From NCBI GenBank assembly GCA_043228905.1, contig JBHGNT010000003.1, positions 16,492,001-16,556,000 on the forward strand: a stretch of DNA of 64,000 bases, written 5' to 3'. This DNA is from Azolla caroliniana. Its lineage: Eukaryota > Polypodiophyta. This document shows positions 63,314 through 64,000 of the stretch, piece by piece (the first letter of the stretch is position 1; every line of letters starts with the position of its first letter). The notes below the pieces were generated by a model. That model had not been told where the DNA came from. It saw nothing but the letters and a program-made list of their open reading frames with translations, and made no database searches. The translations under genes and the position numbers were made by a program.

Positions 63314-64000
63314 ATCATGGGCAAATATTAATCGATATCATGATCTCACATCAATACCCCTCTAGATGTATGAGATGAGGTTCAAGATTAGGTTACTATG
63401 GTAACACAAAGGTGTTTTAAAAACCATGGGGGTGACAAATTAATGTCTTTCCCTGATCTCTATATTGATTTTTTTCATGGCGGCTCCCCGAGGCTCAACC
63501 ATGTATGTTCGCGTCATGAATAGTCTATACACGAAAAAAATGTTAACAATAAACTATGTTTCGGTGCCCACATATGTAGTTTTGGCTCTTTAAGTCATAT
63601 TACGAGGGCCCCGAAGTGCACTTAGACCTCAAGTCTAAACATGTGTTATAGTCATATGTATCAACGATGTTGTATGGTCTTGGTTATATTTGAACTCGAG
63701 ACCTCGAGTAAAAATGCATTAAACACTTGAGCCAACCAAGTAGGTTGCTCTTCTTGAATGTTTAATGTTTCATGCGTATAAAAGATATGCAAGGCATTTG
63801 CCCATATATGTTTTTTAAAAGAAACATATATGTCAAGAGTCCTTATTTCCCCCTCGTTTACTACAAAATATGTTGGTACGTTACCTAACCTCAAGTCTTG
63901 TAATTACGATGGCATACGCCAAAGTGCAACCTAATGGTCTAGCCAAATGAGCCCTCTTTTCGTAGTAGGCCCACGTGGCCCATCACATGATTACGTCATT
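63314..64000 (-). other. gypsy-A leader, right copy
   Basis: Matches 1794 to about 2480, noncoding, including the weak tRNA-like segment (63678-63725). It runs off the window before the 56-bp array. Confidence 0.85.

Larger units (their letters stand above)
49960..64000 (-). mobile_element. gypsy-A right copy, Ty3/gypsy chromovirus
   Basis: Minus-strand order from high to low coordinate: leader, Gag, protease, RT, RNase H, integrase, chromodomain-like end, 3' LTR. Interrupted by a solo LTR (50048-50743) and the 7.1-kb element (52452-59531). Stops and frameshifts throughout. Its 5' LTR lies beyond the window. Confidence 0.93.

Overview
The window looks like nuclear DNA from a land plant with a large, repeat-rich genome. 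Nearly every base belongs to long terminal repeat (LTR) retrotransposons or LINEs nested in one another. I see no intact host gene, rRNA, canonical tRNA or CRISPR array. Plant origin rests on the initiator-Met primer sites (TGGTATCAGAGC), Ty1/copia polyproteins of plant type and a chromodomain-bearing Ty3/gypsy element. Some element types here (the copia-A Gag and the pol of gypsy-F) remind me of fern or lycophyte genomes, but that is memory only and low confidence. Family names used here (gypsy-A, copia-A and so on) are local labels.

Layout. 1-3868: 5' part of a minus-strand Ty3/gypsy chromovirus (gypsy-A). 3869-8957: decayed copia-A1 (plus), whose 5' LTR was split by gypsy-A. 9012-12455: copia-B (plus), cut off in RT. 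12456-13836: 5' end of copia-C1 (minus). 13837-17991: copia-D (minus), whose pol is fused to an unidentified reading frame. 17992-38580: copia-A2 (plus), broken by element G (18997-25675, target duplication CGAGC) and by gypsy-F (28944 to about 37678). Element G itself holds a gag-only element (20855-24438) and a solo LTR (24751-25568). 38581-42363: copia-C2 (minus) with most of RT missing. 42364-48300: a plus-strand LINE broken by copia-E (43568-45718) and a solo LTR (47350-48067). About 48300-49740: a minus-strand LINE ending in 68-bp tandem repeats. 49813-49959: left half of a copia-A LTR. 49960-64000: a second gypsy-A (minus), holding a solo LTR (50048-50743) and a complete 7.1-kb Ty3/gypsy element (52452-59531).

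The most unusual material is one group of minus-oriented LTRs (20855, 23680, 47350, 52452, 58829, and the unrelated 32097 solo LTR). Each carries, on the strand opposite to gag, a tRNA-like block with RNA polymerase III A and B boxes 43-44 bp apart, close to the start of U3. The 7.1-kb element (gag, protease, RT, RNase H, integrase) is the likely helper of the 3.6-kb gag-only element, since the two share LTR ends, primer site, polypurine end and Gag N-terminus. Its Pol resembles fungal-type Ty3/gypsy polyproteins more than usual plant lineages, so horizontal transfer deserves a test. Element G is another non-autonomous LTR unit, with a hairpin minisatellite and an Asp/Lys/His/Arg-rich tract that looks captured from a host transcript.
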